Shown here piece by piece: positions 10,519 to 20,914 of a stretch of 64,000 nt of DNA. The position numbers and the translations under genes were made by a program. The DNA comes from Haberlea rhodopensis. Taxonomy: Eukaryota; Streptophyta; Magnoliopsida; Lamiales; Gesneriaceae. The stretch is taken from NCBI GenBank assembly GCA_907163345.1, contig CAJQUN010000141.1:744001-808000 (forward strand), written 5' to 3'. Below the pieces are notes generated by a model, which searched no databases, was not told where the DNA came from, and saw nothing but the letters and a program-made list of their open reading frames with translations. Position 1 is the first letter of the stretch; every line of letters starts with the position of its first letter.

Positions 10519-10713
10519 GTGGTTAGAGAACCCGGGATTGAGTGAAGGGTAGCCTTAGCATGGTTAGCTAAGTGTTTACATTTGAGCATGTTTATGCATG
10601 TGGCGCATATTGGAGTATGAACTGTTATACTAACATGCTTATTTTCATTCATGTTACCTAACGGCGTAACGTATATATTGTTTTGGAATTGTTGTTAACA
10701 TTTGTGTTACAGC

Positions 10714-13700
10714 ATGGCTGCTAATGAAGAGGTCGGGGATGTTGGGAGCGTGAATGCTAGTATTGGACAGGCAAATCCCTTACCCCCGCCTGCTGTGGGC
10801 GTTGAACCGGTTGCCCAGATACTACTACCAGAGGAACTTAGCCTGACACAGTTCCTGACCTTTCACCCACCGATGTTTGAGGGAACAGAGACTGGAGAAG
10901 AGGACGAAGAGTGGCTGGAAAGATTGGAACAAATATTTGTATCCGCGCCGTGTGCTAGGACGGCTTGGTTAAGACTGGCGGAATTCCAACTGGCCAAGAA
11001 GTCTTCCATGTGGTGGAGGACGACTGTTATGGAACTGAGAGCACAAGGCATGGTGATAGACTGGACTCTATTCAAGACTCGGTTTTTGAACCGATACTTT
11101 TCAGCTGCGGCAAGGCAATCCAAGGAGGATGAGTTTTCAAATTTGAAACAAGGAAGCATGACGGTTTCGGACTACGCCATGCACTACTCGTCTTTACTTA
11201 GGTATGTTCCACACATTGCCACAAATGGACATGCGAAGATGAGGAACTTCTTGAAGGGGTTACGACCGGAATTATTTGATCGGGTGATTTCTAACAACCC
11301 GACATCCTTTGATGACGCACTTGTGAGGGCAGAGTTGGCAGAGATTGGGGTGAGTGCTTATCCTGATGTTGCACCCCCACCGGTTTCATCTCAAAGAGCC
11401 ACACCTGAAAATCTGAGGCCCCGGGGAGGATCTTTTAAATCAAGAGGAACTTCTTCTTCTTCTTCCCGGTTTAGTGGAAGACGACCGGATGGCCGGAAAC
11501 AAGGTGACCGGAGAGGCGGTGCATCTACTTTTGGAGGACCTAGCAGAGCTGGTGATGTTAAGTGCCACTTTTGTGGAGGGCCGCATTTGATGCGTGACTG
11601 TTCTGCTTGTTATATATGTGGCAGGTCGGGCCACATTGCTCGGCGTTGTCCTAATAGGGAAGGACAGACAGACCTCAGGGAAGGCAGAGGAAGGTTTCCT
11701 ACCGGGGCAGTACAGCAGAGGCCACCGATGGCGCCTCGACATATGGGAGGACAGGCGATGGGACCGCCTCAGGGACAGGTCTATGCATTGACCAGGGAGC
11801 AGGCCGATGCAGCTCCAGAGGAGGTTATAGCTGGTACGTGCCTATTATTTACATATTCCGCCTTTATTTTGATAGACACAGGTGCTTCGCACTCTTTTGT
11901 GTCTGCGGACTTTGTGGCGAGACATCATATGTGCACGTCTCCGTTACCCACGTCTCTATTGGTCTCGACACCCACCGGAAAGGAAGTTGTTGCTGATCAG
12001 TTTCTGATGGACTGCCTCATTTATTTTGAGGGCAATGAAGTCAAGGCAGATCTGATTGTTCTGGGTATGTCAGATTTCGATTGTATTGTGGGCATCGACA
12101 TTCTGAACAGATATCGGGCAGTGGTGGATTGCCGGCAGAGGACAGTGCGGTTTAGATCTCATTTGGGAGTTCAGTGGATCTTCTATGGTAACGGTTCTCG
12201 TGCAAAGATTCCGTTGATTTCGGCAATTAAGATGTCTCAATTGTTGGAACGTGGACATATGGGCTATCTCATTTATGCCGTAGATTTGTTGGGAAAGAGC
12301 AAGGAGTTAAGAATCGAGGATATACCAGTGGTAGCGGATTTTACTGACGTGTTCCCAGAGGAGATTCCAGGATTCCCACCGGCTAGGGAAGTCGAATTTG
12401 GGATTGAGTTATTACCGGGGACATCCGCTATTTCTCGTGCTCCTTACCGTATGGCACCAGCAGAGTTGAGGGAACTAAAGGAGCAGTTGCAGGAGCTCCT
12501 CGATAAAGGATATATACGCCCTAGCGTATCGCCTTGGGGCGCACCAGTTCTCTTTGTGAAGAAAAAGGATGGTTCGATGCGTTTGTGCATCGATTATCGG
12601 CAACTGAATAAGGCCACGGTGAAGAACAAATATCCTCTCCCGAGGATTGATGATTTATTTGATCAGTTACAAGGGACTAAGCTGTATAGCAAGATTGATT
12701 TGAGATCCGTATACCATCAGATACGGGTCAGGGAGGAGGATGTACAGAAAACAGCATTTCGGACTCGGTATGGACACTACGAATTCTTAGTGATGCCGTT
12801 CGGTGTGACGAACGCCCCGACTGTTTTCATGAGCTTGATGAATCGGGTGTTCCAACCCTACCTGGATCAGTTCGTCATTGTGTTTATTGACGATATACTC
12901 ATTTATTCCCGGAGCGAGGAAGAGCACGTGAGACATTTGAGGACAGTGCTCCAGATCCTTAGAGATCACCAATTATATGCCAAGCTCAGTAAGTGTGAGT
13001 TTTGGTTAAGCAGTGTGGTATTTCTGGGGCATGTCATATCCAGCAGTGGGATTTCGGTAGACCCCAGAAAGATTGAGGCTGTGATGGAGTGGGCTGCACC
13101 CACTTCGGTACCCGAGATTCGGAGTTTCCTTGGTTTGGCGGGCTATTATCGACGTTTCGTCGAAGGATTTTCTAAGATTGCTAAGCCACTGACTCAGTTA
13201 ACTCAGAAGGGAATACCGTTTTATTGGTATGAGACCTGCGAGCAGAGCTTCCAGGAACTGAAACACCGGTTGACCACGGCACCTGTTTTGGTAATTCCCT
13301 CGGAGAATAAGAGGTTTGTTTTGTATACTGACGCGTCACTTCAGGGCTTGGGGTGTGTATTGATGCAAGATAAGCACGTGGTAGCTTATGCATCAAGGCA
13401 GTTGAAGCCTCATGAGGCTAGGTACCCAGTCCACGATTTGGAGTTTGCAGCTATTATATTTGCCCTGAAGATTTGGAGGCATTATCTGTATGGTACCTCC
13501 TTCACCATCTATACAGATCATAAGAGCCTGAAATTCTTGTTTACTCAGGCGGAATTGAATATGCGTCAGAGGAGATGGATGGATCTGCTTAAAGACTATG
13601 ACTGTGAGATAGAATACCATCCGGGGAAAGCCAATTTGACAGCGGACGCCTTGAGTCGGAAGGTGAGGAACACTGCGGAGGATGTCATGCATTTGTCGGC

Positions 13701-14865
13701 TATGATGACTTCTTGTTGCCATCTGGGCTATGACTTCGATGTGGACGCATCACCGGTTTGGGTATCGACCTTATTGGCCGAGCCAGATATCTATGAGAAT
13801 ATCAGGAGAGCTCAGAGGACAGATGATGAGATTCAGAGATGGTCGTCATTGGCACTTCAGGGGCAGCCATCAAGATTCAGAGTGGCTGAGGATGGTTCCT
13901 TGAGACTCGGTAACCGTTGGGTAGTCCCATGTACGCCGGAATTGCGTAGAGGAATCTTGGAACGGGCCCATAGTAGTCGATTCAGCATCCACCCAGGAGG
14001 GAGGAAGATGTATAAGGACTTATGTGATCAGTTTTGGTGGAAGCGGATGAAGCGTGATGTAGTCTCATTTGTCAGGAAGTGTTTGATCTGTCAGCAGGTG
14101 AAGGCAGAGAGACAGCGACCCGGAGGCGAGCTAAGGAGCTTGGAAATACCGGAGTGGAAGTGGGAGCACATATCTATGGACTTTGTGACCCACTTGCCGA
14201 GGACTACTTCGGGTTGCGATGCCATTTGGGTGATTATTGACAGGCTGACGAAGGTCGCTCACTTCATTCCCTACTGTATGACGTACACATATTTGAGGAT
14301 GGCTCAGCTGTATGTCCGGGACATAGTGAGACTGCATGGAATTCCAGTGTCTGTTGTGTCTGACAGAGACCCGCGGTTTACGTCTCATTTCTGGGGAGGT
14401 CTTCAGTCAGCTTTGGGTACTGAGGTGAGATTGAGTACGGCATATCATCCCCAGACGGATGGGCAGACAGAGCGTACTATACAGACGCTCGAGGACATGC
14501 TGCGAGCTTGTGTATTGGAGTTTGATGCCTCATGGCAAGACTCCTTGCCCTTGGTGGAGTTTTCATACAACAATAGCTACCAGACGAGTATTCAGATGGC
14601 ACCGTTTGAGGCTTTGTATGGTAGGCGTTGTAGGTCGCCATTATACTGGGATGACTTGACCAGTAAAGCTGTGGGAGGACCCGAATTGATTCGGGAGATG
14701 GAGGATAAGGTAAAGGTTATCCGTCAGAAAATGAAGGCAGCCCAGGACAGGCAAGCAGCCTATGCGAATAAACGGCTGGAGACCGTTGGAGTTTCAGACG
14801 GGAGACAGGGTCTTTTTGAAGATTTCACCTTTCAGGGGTGTAGTTCGGTTTGGTATGCGGGGTAA
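10714..14865 (+). CDS. gag-pol: Chromovirus Gag-Pol polyprotein (B1)
   Basis: Translation from the first in-frame ATG gives about 1383 residues. Gag occupies about 60-210. Two zinc knuckles follow near 283-312: CHFCGGPHLMRDC, with a three-residue spacer before His, and the canonical CYICGRSGHIARRC. The aspartic protease motif LIDTGASHSFV is near 386. Reverse transcriptase spans about 590-770 with FIDDIL near 723. RNase H (YTDASLQGLG, about 869, and DALSR, about 977) and integrase follow; integrase has an H2C2 finger (about 1086-1120) and the DFVTHLP, SDRDPRF and QTERTIQ catalytic regions (about 1155-1255). RT has DLRSVYHQ where B2 and C have DLRSGYHQ. A 1-nt insertion near 14776 replaces the last 30 or so residues, so the chromodomain lies in another frame (14762-15223). 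A TTG 12 nt upstream is open but unlikely as a start. Confidence 0.96.
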   Translation: MAANEEVGDVGSVNASIGQANPLPPPAVGVEPVAQILLPEELSLTQFLTFHPPMFEGTETGEEDEEWLERLEQIFVSAPCARTAWLRLAEFQLAKKSSMWWRTTVMELRAQGMVIDWTLFKTRFLNRYFSAAARQSKEDEFSNLKQGSMTVSDYAMHYSSLLRYVPHIATNGHAKMRNFLKGLRPELFDRVISNNPTSFDDALVRAELAEIGVSAYPDVAPPPVSSQRATPENLRPRGGSFKSRGTSSSSSRFSGRRPDGRKQGDRRGGASTFGGPSRAGDVKCHFCGGPHLMRDCSACYICGRSGHIARRCPNREGQTDLREGRGRFPTGAVQQRPPMAPRHMGGQAMGPPQGQVYALTREQADAAPEEVIAGTCLLFTYSAFILIDTGASHSFVSADFVARHHMCTSPLPTSLLVSTPTGKEVVADQFLMDCLIYFEGNEVKADLIVLGMSDFDCIVGIDILNRYRAVVDCRQRTVRFRSHLGVQWIFYGNGSRAKIPLISAIKMSQLLERGHMGYLIYAVDLLGKSKELRIEDIPVVADFTDVFPEEIPGFPPAREVEFGIELLPGTSAISRAPYRMAPAELRELKEQLQELLDKGYIRPSVSPWGAPVLFVKKKDGSMRLCIDYRQLNKATVKNKYPLPRIDDLFDQLQGTKLYSKIDLRSVYHQIRVREEDVQKTAFRTRYGHYEFLVMPFGVTNAPTVFMSLMNRVFQPYLDQFVIVFIDDILIYSRSEEEHVRHLRTVLQILRDHQLYAKLSKCEFWLSSVVFLGHVISSSGISVDPRKIEAVMEWAAPTSVPEIRSFLGLAGYYRRFVEGFSKIAKPLTQLTQKGIPFYWYETCEQSFQELKHRLTTAPVLVIPSENKRFVLYTDASLQGLGCVLMQDKHVVAYASRQLKPHEARYPVHDLEFAAIIFALKIWRHYLYGTSFTIYTDHKSLKFLFTQAELNMRQRRWMDLLKDYDCEIEYHPGKANLTADALSRKVRNTAEDVMHLSAMMTSCCHLGYDFDVDASPVWVSTLLAEPDIYENIRRAQRTDDEIQRWSSLALQGQPSRFRVAEDGSLRLGNRWVVPCTPELRRGILERAHSSRFSIHPGGRKMYKDLCDQFWWKRMKRDVVSFVRKCLICQQVKAERQRPGGELRSLEIPEWKWEHISMDFVTHLPRTTSGCDAIWVIIDRLTKVAHFIPYCMTYTYLRMAQLYVRDIVRLHGIPVSVVSDRDPRFTSHFWGGLQSALGTEVRLSTAYHPQTDGQTERTIQTLEDMLRACVLEFDASWQDSLPLVEFSYNNSYQTSIQMAPFEALYGRRCRSPLYWDDLTSKAVGGPELIREMEDKVKVIRQKMKAAQDRQAAYANKRLETVGVSDGRQGLFEDFTFQGCSSVWYAG

Positions 14866-15223
14866 ATTGTCCCCAAGGTATGTGGGACCGTATGAGATCT
14901 TGCAGCGCATCGGTACCTTGGCTTACCGTCTGACACTACCACCGTCGTTGTCTGGTATTCACGACGTGTTTCATGTATCAATGCTACGGAAGTATGAGCC
15001 GGATCCGTCTCATGTATTGCAGCCTTCTGAGGTTCAGCTAGATTCTGATGTATCATATGAGGAACGACCAGTCAGGATTTTGGACAGGGCTGATCGCAGA
15101 CTGCGGAACAAAGTGATACCGATGGTAAAGATTCAGTGGGATCGCAGGGGTGTCGAAGAGGCCACGTGGGAGACGGAGCAGCATATGATGCAGCACTACC
15201 CGGAGTTATTTTCTGGTATGTGA
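14762..15223 (+). CDS. B1 Pol C-terminus (GPY/F module and chromodomain), out of frame
   Basis: This frame continues the polyprotein after the 1-nt insertion. RPLEFQTGDRVFLKISPF and SPRYVGPYEIL form the GPY/F region of integrase. The end (NKVIPMVKIQWDRRGVEEAT, WETEQHM, YPELF) is the chromodomain-like tail of chromoviruses, which is thought to guide integration to marked chromatin. It ends at a TGA at the same place as in B2. No independent start is implied; the piece is the severed end of 10714-14865. Confidence 0.9.
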   Translation: MRINGWRPLEFQTGDRVFLKISPFRGVVRFGMRGKLSPRYVGPYEILQRIGTLAYRLTLPPSLSGIHDVFHVSMLRKYEPDPSHVLQPSEVQLDSDVSYEERPVRILDRADRRLRNKVIPMVKIQWDRRGVEEATWETEQHMMQHYPELFSGM

Positions 15224-15277
15224 TTTATGTTTAGTTTTGTTTGGGTAAGTGCATGTGATTTCGAGGGCGAAATCCTA

Positions 15278-15292
15278 TAAGTAGGGGAGTAT
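15278..15292 (+). promoter_or_regulatory. Polypurine tract of B1
   Basis: TAAGTAGGGGAGTAT lies immediately before the 3' LTR and would prime plus-strand DNA. The same motif is seen in reverse complement beside the LTRs of B2 and C', and in altered form in C and A. Confidence 0.85.
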
Positions 15293-17276
15293 TGTGATAT
15301 CCCCGAAATAATTATATGCAATTGGGCATTAATTTTGGTTATATGATTTTAATGGTGGTAATTAAATTAATTGTTGGAATTAATTATCTTGGTGAAATGC
15401 TTAGTCACCTGGTAGGAGTGACCCGGTAGAGCATTTCGGGGTACATGTTATTCATGTTGAGTAATTGGGGATTTTTATGGTCTAATTGAACTGGGTTGTG
15501 ATTAATTGGATAAATCATGTTTTATTTGGGATTTTGGTGCATTATGGTAAAATGCTTTTTAAATATAATGTTGGGGTGTTTTATACACCATGGTAAATTG
15601 TGGAAGGCAATTGGTTTAATAAAATCATTTATACCCCATTCCCCTTTAATTCCCATTACTTTACAATCTTCCCCAAAAAGCCTCCCCCAAACCCCTTTCC
15701 TTCACATTTTCGAAATTGTGCTTAGGGTTGAAGAGAAAACCTTCAAGAAGCTTGCTTTGTGGGATTTGGTGTGAGTTTTGGAGTCCCCTAGAGGTATGGA
15801 TACCTCCCCATTGCTTTTATTGTGTTTGGTTTGAGTTTGAAATGATTTTTGAAAGGTTTTGAAATGGGTTTGTGTTGGGTTGTTGTGGTTTTGTTTGGGG
15901 GTTTGATTTATGGTTGTTTTAAGGTGTATTTTAAGGGTTTATGTTGTTATTTGAGTTGTTGGTTTGATGGTTTAGTGTTGGAATGGGTTGGAATGGTTTT
16001 GAGATGCAAAAATGGAGGTTTTTCGGGTAACAGGGGTCGGCGATCGATCGCCCGTTTCAGGCGATCGATCGCGCCCAGGCAGTAGCTTTTTCAAGCGTTT
16101 GGCGATCGATCGCCACTCTTGGGCGATCGATCGGTGGGGCTGGCGATCGATCGCGCCAAGTGTGGCGATCGATCGCCGAAGGGAGAAAAATTTGGTTCCC
16201 GGGCAGTGTGTTTTGGCGATCGATCGCCGTGATGGGCGATCGATCGCGAAGGTTAAAATATCGGATTTTTGGACTTTTTTGTGGAAATTTTGATATCGGA
16301 CTATTATTGGCTCCTGATGTTGATTTGTATGAATGTGTAGAACCATCCCAGGTGGGCACACAGCATAGGAGATAAAGTCCACGATAATCTCCACTTTTGG
16401 AATCAAGGTACGTAGTGAGACGTACGAGCATCGGACGGTAAAACGTATTTATTACGCTTTGAATTGGTTATGCATTAGGGTTGCATACATGGTCTTGTTT
16501 ATGCATTACGGTTGCATGTATATTGTGAGTCGAGATTATATCGCAGTGATGATAGGATACTTGCCGCTGTTATGTCGAAGCGATGATAGAATACTTGCCG
16601 CTGTCATATTTAGCGATGAAGAATATTTGCCGCAATTATGTCGAAGCGAAGAATAATGCCGCTGTCATATTGATGCGAGGGATATTATACCGCTAATATG
16701 TCGAAGCGAGGGGTATTAATGCCGCTGTCATTTAAACCGAGGGGTATTATGCCACTGATATAATAAGACTGGAAATTGGTAATGGGTATACATGGAATGG
16801 GTACATGTCATGACATGCATATTGACATTATAATCTTTGATTATTATTGCGATACAGGGACAACCAAGGGAGCATTTTAATGTGTTAAAATACAGGAAGT
16901 GAATTGCATTTATGGTTTATGCATTGAATTATGTTCATATTATTGTGGATATGAGTTACATACATGCTCATGGTTTGGGGTTGTTCCTGTAGGTACTTGG
17001 GCGGAAGGGGGCTAAGGCGGGTGATGCAGTGAGCCAGTGAGGAGTTGCTCTTGGTAGCAGGCCAAATTCTTTTGTATAGTATCTACTCTAGGAGTAGTGT
17101 AAAGCTATAGGATTAGTCTTTATTGGTTGGGAATTGTAACTAATCCCTTTTGAAAACTTTATTTGGCACTGTAAATTATTAACTCAGGGCATCAACATGA
17201 CCTTTGAACGTTGTTTATGCATGGAAAAAATTTAATTACGCCTTTAATCCGCACTTAAGGAACTAGGGTCCTTACA
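15293..17276 (+). repeat. 3' LTR of B1
   Basis: It is 1984 bp and nearly identical to 8517-10501. The differences I see are at about 15415, 15704, 15727 (1-nt deletion), 15794 and 16363. It contains the second palindrome array and dyad. Confidence 0.96.
16041..16246 (+). repeat. Array of eight CGATCGATCG palindromes (B1 3' LTR)
   Basis: This is an exact copy of the array in the 5' LTR, with the same spacing. Confidence 0.95.
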
Positions 17277-17578
17277 AGTACATTTTACGTGTATATGGAA
17301 TGTATAAATGGGCTACGGCTCTTCTTGATTCATTTATGGTTTGCATGCAATTAAATACGGAATTTCTAAATGAACTAAGAGCATGTTAGTGTATTATGAG
17401 GGTGCATGCTATATGAATAATCTTGGTTGGGGTGTGGATTGAATGCAAGAAATTTTCTGGATAGCATATGGCGTTGCACTTGCATATGGTTTCCCCCATG
17501 ATAGTATGATTTTATGCACTAATGGTATGGCTTAATACACTATTAATGGGTTAAGGGCACGGGGGTCCTTACACTCCA

Positions 17579-18196
17579 TACCTCATATACACGTTTTTTA
17601 CCTCATATTAAGCATAATTTAATACCTTAGAATAATTTTTTATATTTTAGAGATTTTTCCTTTCAACTTTTGTGAAGAACACTTGAAGAACGGGGCCGGA
17701 ATCGACAAGCCGGAATCGTGATTCGTCTTAGTAACTTCTTTTCCTTTGTTTATTTAATGTTTTCGAATCAATTTTTATTATTTTTAGATTTAAATATGCT
17801 AGGCTAAATCCTTTGATTCTTGGTTGAGGGATACTTCCTTTTGGATTTGAATCTCCTGTGAGAATTTGGTTTGGTTTGTTGAATTCAATTTTCGATTTCA
17901 ATTTGTTTCTCGGATTCGATTTGAATGATTATGGTATTTGTTTATTAGATTGATCACCTAGTATTCATGTGCATAATCTATAGTTTGTTAAGAAACAACT
18001 AAGATTAATAATTAACCGGCTGTAGGTGTTATTAAATTCTTAGGAGACACGGTTGGGTAATCAATTCTAACGGCTATAGTTTTTATTTAGATTTATCGAA
18101 CTCACTAGTTTTGCAAACTATCATTGATTTAATCTTAACGGCTGTAGTTTTGATTAGAGATTTGGCAAGGGTTGGATTGAATGCTGTTTTCTTCTT
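17579..18196 (+). repeat. Athila-like 3' LTR, part 2 (truncated)
   Basis: It continues the LTR interrupted at 6248. It matches the reverse complement of about 23060-23660, including the repeated AACGGCTGTAG blocks. The match ends near 18196, where the sequence switches to the inverted Athila-like copy. Confidence 0.8.
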
Positions 18197-19120
18197 GCTT
18201 GAATTTTTCAACATTTTTCTTCTTTTGTGCCTTGGCTCCCTTGGAGTCATATTTTTATCTATTTCCTCAAGGCATTCCTTTTCTTTCATGTATTTCATTC
18301 TTTTGACAATAAAGTTCACAAATATACTTCAATGATTCCCAAGTGCATTTGAATGAAATACATCATACTCCCTTAAAAGGTATGGATTGAAATCATATTT
18401 AGGCTAAAAGGGTAGGATGATAAGCTAGTCAAGGAATGTTGAATGGGGGTCTTTAGTATGCTTAGCATACTACCATTCTTTTACATTAAAGCTCAAAAAA
18501 GTGTACTAGAGATTGATTTTATTTACATGGTAGGCTTGAAAGGCTCAAACACATCAAAGATTGCCTATATCACTTTCATGTTTGCAAGTAGTCTAGACAT
18601 ACGCCTCAAAGAGCATGTAGTTAAGTTCTAGCATGTATTAGAGACTTCTTAAGACTATCACAAAATTCACACAATCTTCATTAAGTTATGCACACTTTAC
18701 AAGTGATGACAATATCGTGATCAAACTATTCAACTACTAAGTTAAAGTAAAATTTGCATTAGAGTTCAAAGTGTTCCAAGGTTAACAATTCACCTATGTT
18801 CAAAAGCATGCATGATATCAATTAGGTTTCATCATGGGCAAGTGATTCTAAGCATGTGTTCTTCACTAACTATGAGCTCAAATTTTCAAATTTTTCGATT
18901 TTTTTTGTATTTTTGTAATAAGAAAGCAATAACACACAACTAATCCATCCCCCATACTTAAATCTTACATTGTCCCCAATGTAAGGAAAAAATACAAGAA
19001 AAGAGAAAAGTCTAACTAATAAAGCAATAAATAAAAAAAAAGGGTAAGGGAAACTAACTCCCCTTGGGTTGCCTCCCAAGCAGCGCCTCTGTTTAACGTC
19101 GGTGGCCCGACTCCAATGCT
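18197..19120 (-). other. Athila-like post-pol region (inverted copy of 4311-5250)
   Basis: This is the reverse complement of 4311-5250 with scattered differences, ending at the same conserved GTCGGGCCACCGACG block. It is noncoding. It stops about 470 bp short of where a 3' LTR would start. Confidence 0.82.
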
Positions 19121-19509
19121 CGTGCTCATGGTGGGTCATGTTTGGTGTCCAATGCCACCTTTTCCCACCTTAGTATCCTTCTGGCAGCTCGAAGGCGATG
19201 CCTATTCGCCTTATACTTCTTGGAGGTCCTCAACCCTTTTCACATCCCCTCGTTTTCTATTGATGTATCGTGAGGTTTAGGAGGAAGTTTCAGCTCAACA
19301 TCAAAATTGAGATTTTTAAAAGGAGAATTTGGTAAAGCAGTAGTAATACATGAAGTATCAGTCAAAATTTCTCCCATACCTCCTTCGTCAACAGGTCGAT
19401 CAGCAGTTACCCCATGTTCATGCTCAGTGACAGTATGTGATTTTTCTAGTGATACGTGATGTGTGATGCCAATAGTATAATCAGTAGTAGGATGAACGGG
19501 ATCACGAGT

Positions 19510-19923
19510 ATTGAATTAGCTACCTCACAATTAAACTCCATAGTAAAAGCACCACCACTTACATCTATTATGCACTTGGAAGTTTTCAAAAATCGTCTCC
19601 CTAACAGAATAGGGCTGCTTTTATTATCATTTTCATGTCAAGTATGTAGAAGTCAGCAGGAAAGATCAATTTATTGACTTTCACTAGAACGTCCTCAAGT
19701 ATTCCCCTAGGATGCACAGTAGACCAATTTGCTAATTGAATAGCAATTCAGATTTTTTAAGAGTTCCTAGGTCTAAAGAGGTGTAGATTGAATAAGGCAT
19801 AACATTTATTGCTGCTCCTAAGTCTAGCATGGCCTTATCAATTCTATTATTTCCAATCATGCATGGGACAGTGAACATACCAGGATCCGTGCATTTTGTA
19901 GGGGTTTCCTTCTCCTCATCGTC
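19510..19923 (-). pseudogene. Athila-like aspartic protease domain
   Basis: In minus-strand reading it encodes PCMIGNN, then AMLDLGAAINVMPYSIY (active-site region; LDLGASINVMP is the Athila/Tat form). A stop and frameshift follow near 19750. The match then continues through NWSTVHPRGILEDVLV, FPADFYILDM and GRRFLKTSKCIIDV. It is preceded by an acidic stretch interrupted by solo LTR F (21868-21950). No RT follows. Confidence 0.8.
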
Positions 19924-20734
19924 TGTGGGGTCCTCATTACTTAATCCATTTATGTATTATCTTAACATACATACGTGAGTCTGAATTAAGTAAAAACATG
20001 CACTGATTAAGAGTTTCTAACTAGTTAAGTTGTTACAAGGTTATAAACACCTAACCAACTATACATCACATGTACAAGTAACAACCTAATCCAAGATAAC
20101 TCCTAGGCAGTGGTTCAGCTCGCAGCGGAAAATGACTCACATCCCGTCTTCCCACGTCTATGAGTCCCTACAGAAACATTCACACAATGAGTATAGAGAA
20201 CAACTATCTCAGCACAATATCAAACACAATATCAATATCAATGATAAAGCACCATAAAGCACAATAAATCATCTAACGTGAATGTTCTGTATCATGCATC
20301 CACAAATGCACTATGTCATGACATGTTTCAACAATTACCCTATTATCACGAGCCCCATATGATATGCCTATTCAGCTCAATATGTCAGTGGAACCACATC
20401 ACATCTTCATATTAGCAGCACATATCTTAGTACCATACTCATCTGTGATAATAGCCAGAGCATATACCCACACCAGGCGTATATCTCTCAAGCCAAAGCA
20501 TATGTAGTATATCTATCGTGGCAATGATCCCAGCCAAAGCCTATACCACACCAGGCATATCTATCGAGGCAATGATCTTACCAAAGCATATACACATATC
20601 TATCAAGGCCTCCATCCCAATCATATGAAATCCATGTATGTACAGGCATATGAAACTACAAATCATATGACACAAGATAACATAAATCATATGATATCAA
20701 AACCATAACATCATCATCACATCATATCTATACT

Positions 20735-20753
20735 CCGTACGTCAACACGTACC
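20735..20753 (-). promoter_or_regulatory. GTACGT dyad motif in LTR F
   Basis: GGTACGTGTTGACGTACGG on the minus strand lies 162 bp downstream of the array, as in B1, B2, C, C' and G. Its persistence in the most diverged LTR argues for function. Confidence 0.65.
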
Positions 20754-20914
20754 TGTCTTGCGACACAAAAGATGTAAATCAGGCGTCAATGTCTAACCGC
20801 CTCGTTGTCCAGTCCCTTGTGATGATGCTACAACAACGCCAATAATATATCATGTTATAATAGGCATTAAAATCAAATTCCACAAAATATACATTTTTCA
20901 AAACCTAACCATGG

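Larger units (their letters stand above)
8996..10712 (+). other. Candidate leader intron of B1
   Basis: GTGAGT at 8996-9001 fits a plant 5' splice site. TTAACATTTGTGTTACAG at 10695-10712 fits a branch point, T-rich tract and 3' splice site, one base before the gag ATG. The acceptor is conserved in B2 and C, and donor-like GTRAG sites recur at the matching place in the other LTRs. The intron would remove the palindrome array and primer site from a Gag mRNA. This is inferred from sequence only. Confidence 0.45.
8517..17276 (+). mobile_element. Ty3/gypsy chromovirus B1, near-complete and young
   Basis: The element has two LTRs (8517-10501 and 15293-17276), a primer site, a gag-pol reading frame and a polypurine tract. 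The 5-bp duplication AGTAC flanks it (8512-8516, 17277-17281). I count about five differences between its LTRs over nearly 2 kb, so the insertion is very recent. It sits inside solo LTR D. Its only clear coding defects are one frameshift before the chromodomain and an RT substitution. Confidence 0.97.
6249..17573 (+). mobile_element. Solo LTR D (chromovirus type), split by element B1
   Basis: The LTR starts TGTGATGTCC and ends GTCCTTACA. It is flanked by the 5-bp duplication CTCCA (6244-6248 and 17574-17578). Removing B1 (8517-17276 plus one AGTAC) leaves about 2.56 kb with no internal region, so this is a solo LTR left by LTR-LTR recombination. It contains a TATA box, an eight-palindrome array, a GGTACGTA dyad and tandem repeats. 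Confidence 0.92.
4153..18196 (+). mobile_element. Athila-like Ty3/gypsy 3' end, split by solo LTR D
   Basis: The piece comprises internal sequence downstream of pol (4153-5716) and the first part of a 3' LTR (5717-6248). After the solo LTR D insertion, the same LTR continues at 17579-18196. The closely related minus-strand copy at 18197-24119 has the two halves contiguous, which proves the split. The left end abuts truncated copia-1. The right end stops inside the LTR and meets the second Athila-like copy head-on. Confidence 0.82.

Noticed and set aside
10702..10713. Using the upstream TTG (residues MCYS) as the Gag start.
   Set aside because: Plant translation starts at ATG; the ATG at 10714 is shared in place with B2 and C and follows the candidate splice acceptor.
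19456..19677. Plus-strand open frame in the Athila-like region as a gene.
   Set aside because: It is the antisense of the protease domain, whose motifs are clear on the minus strand.
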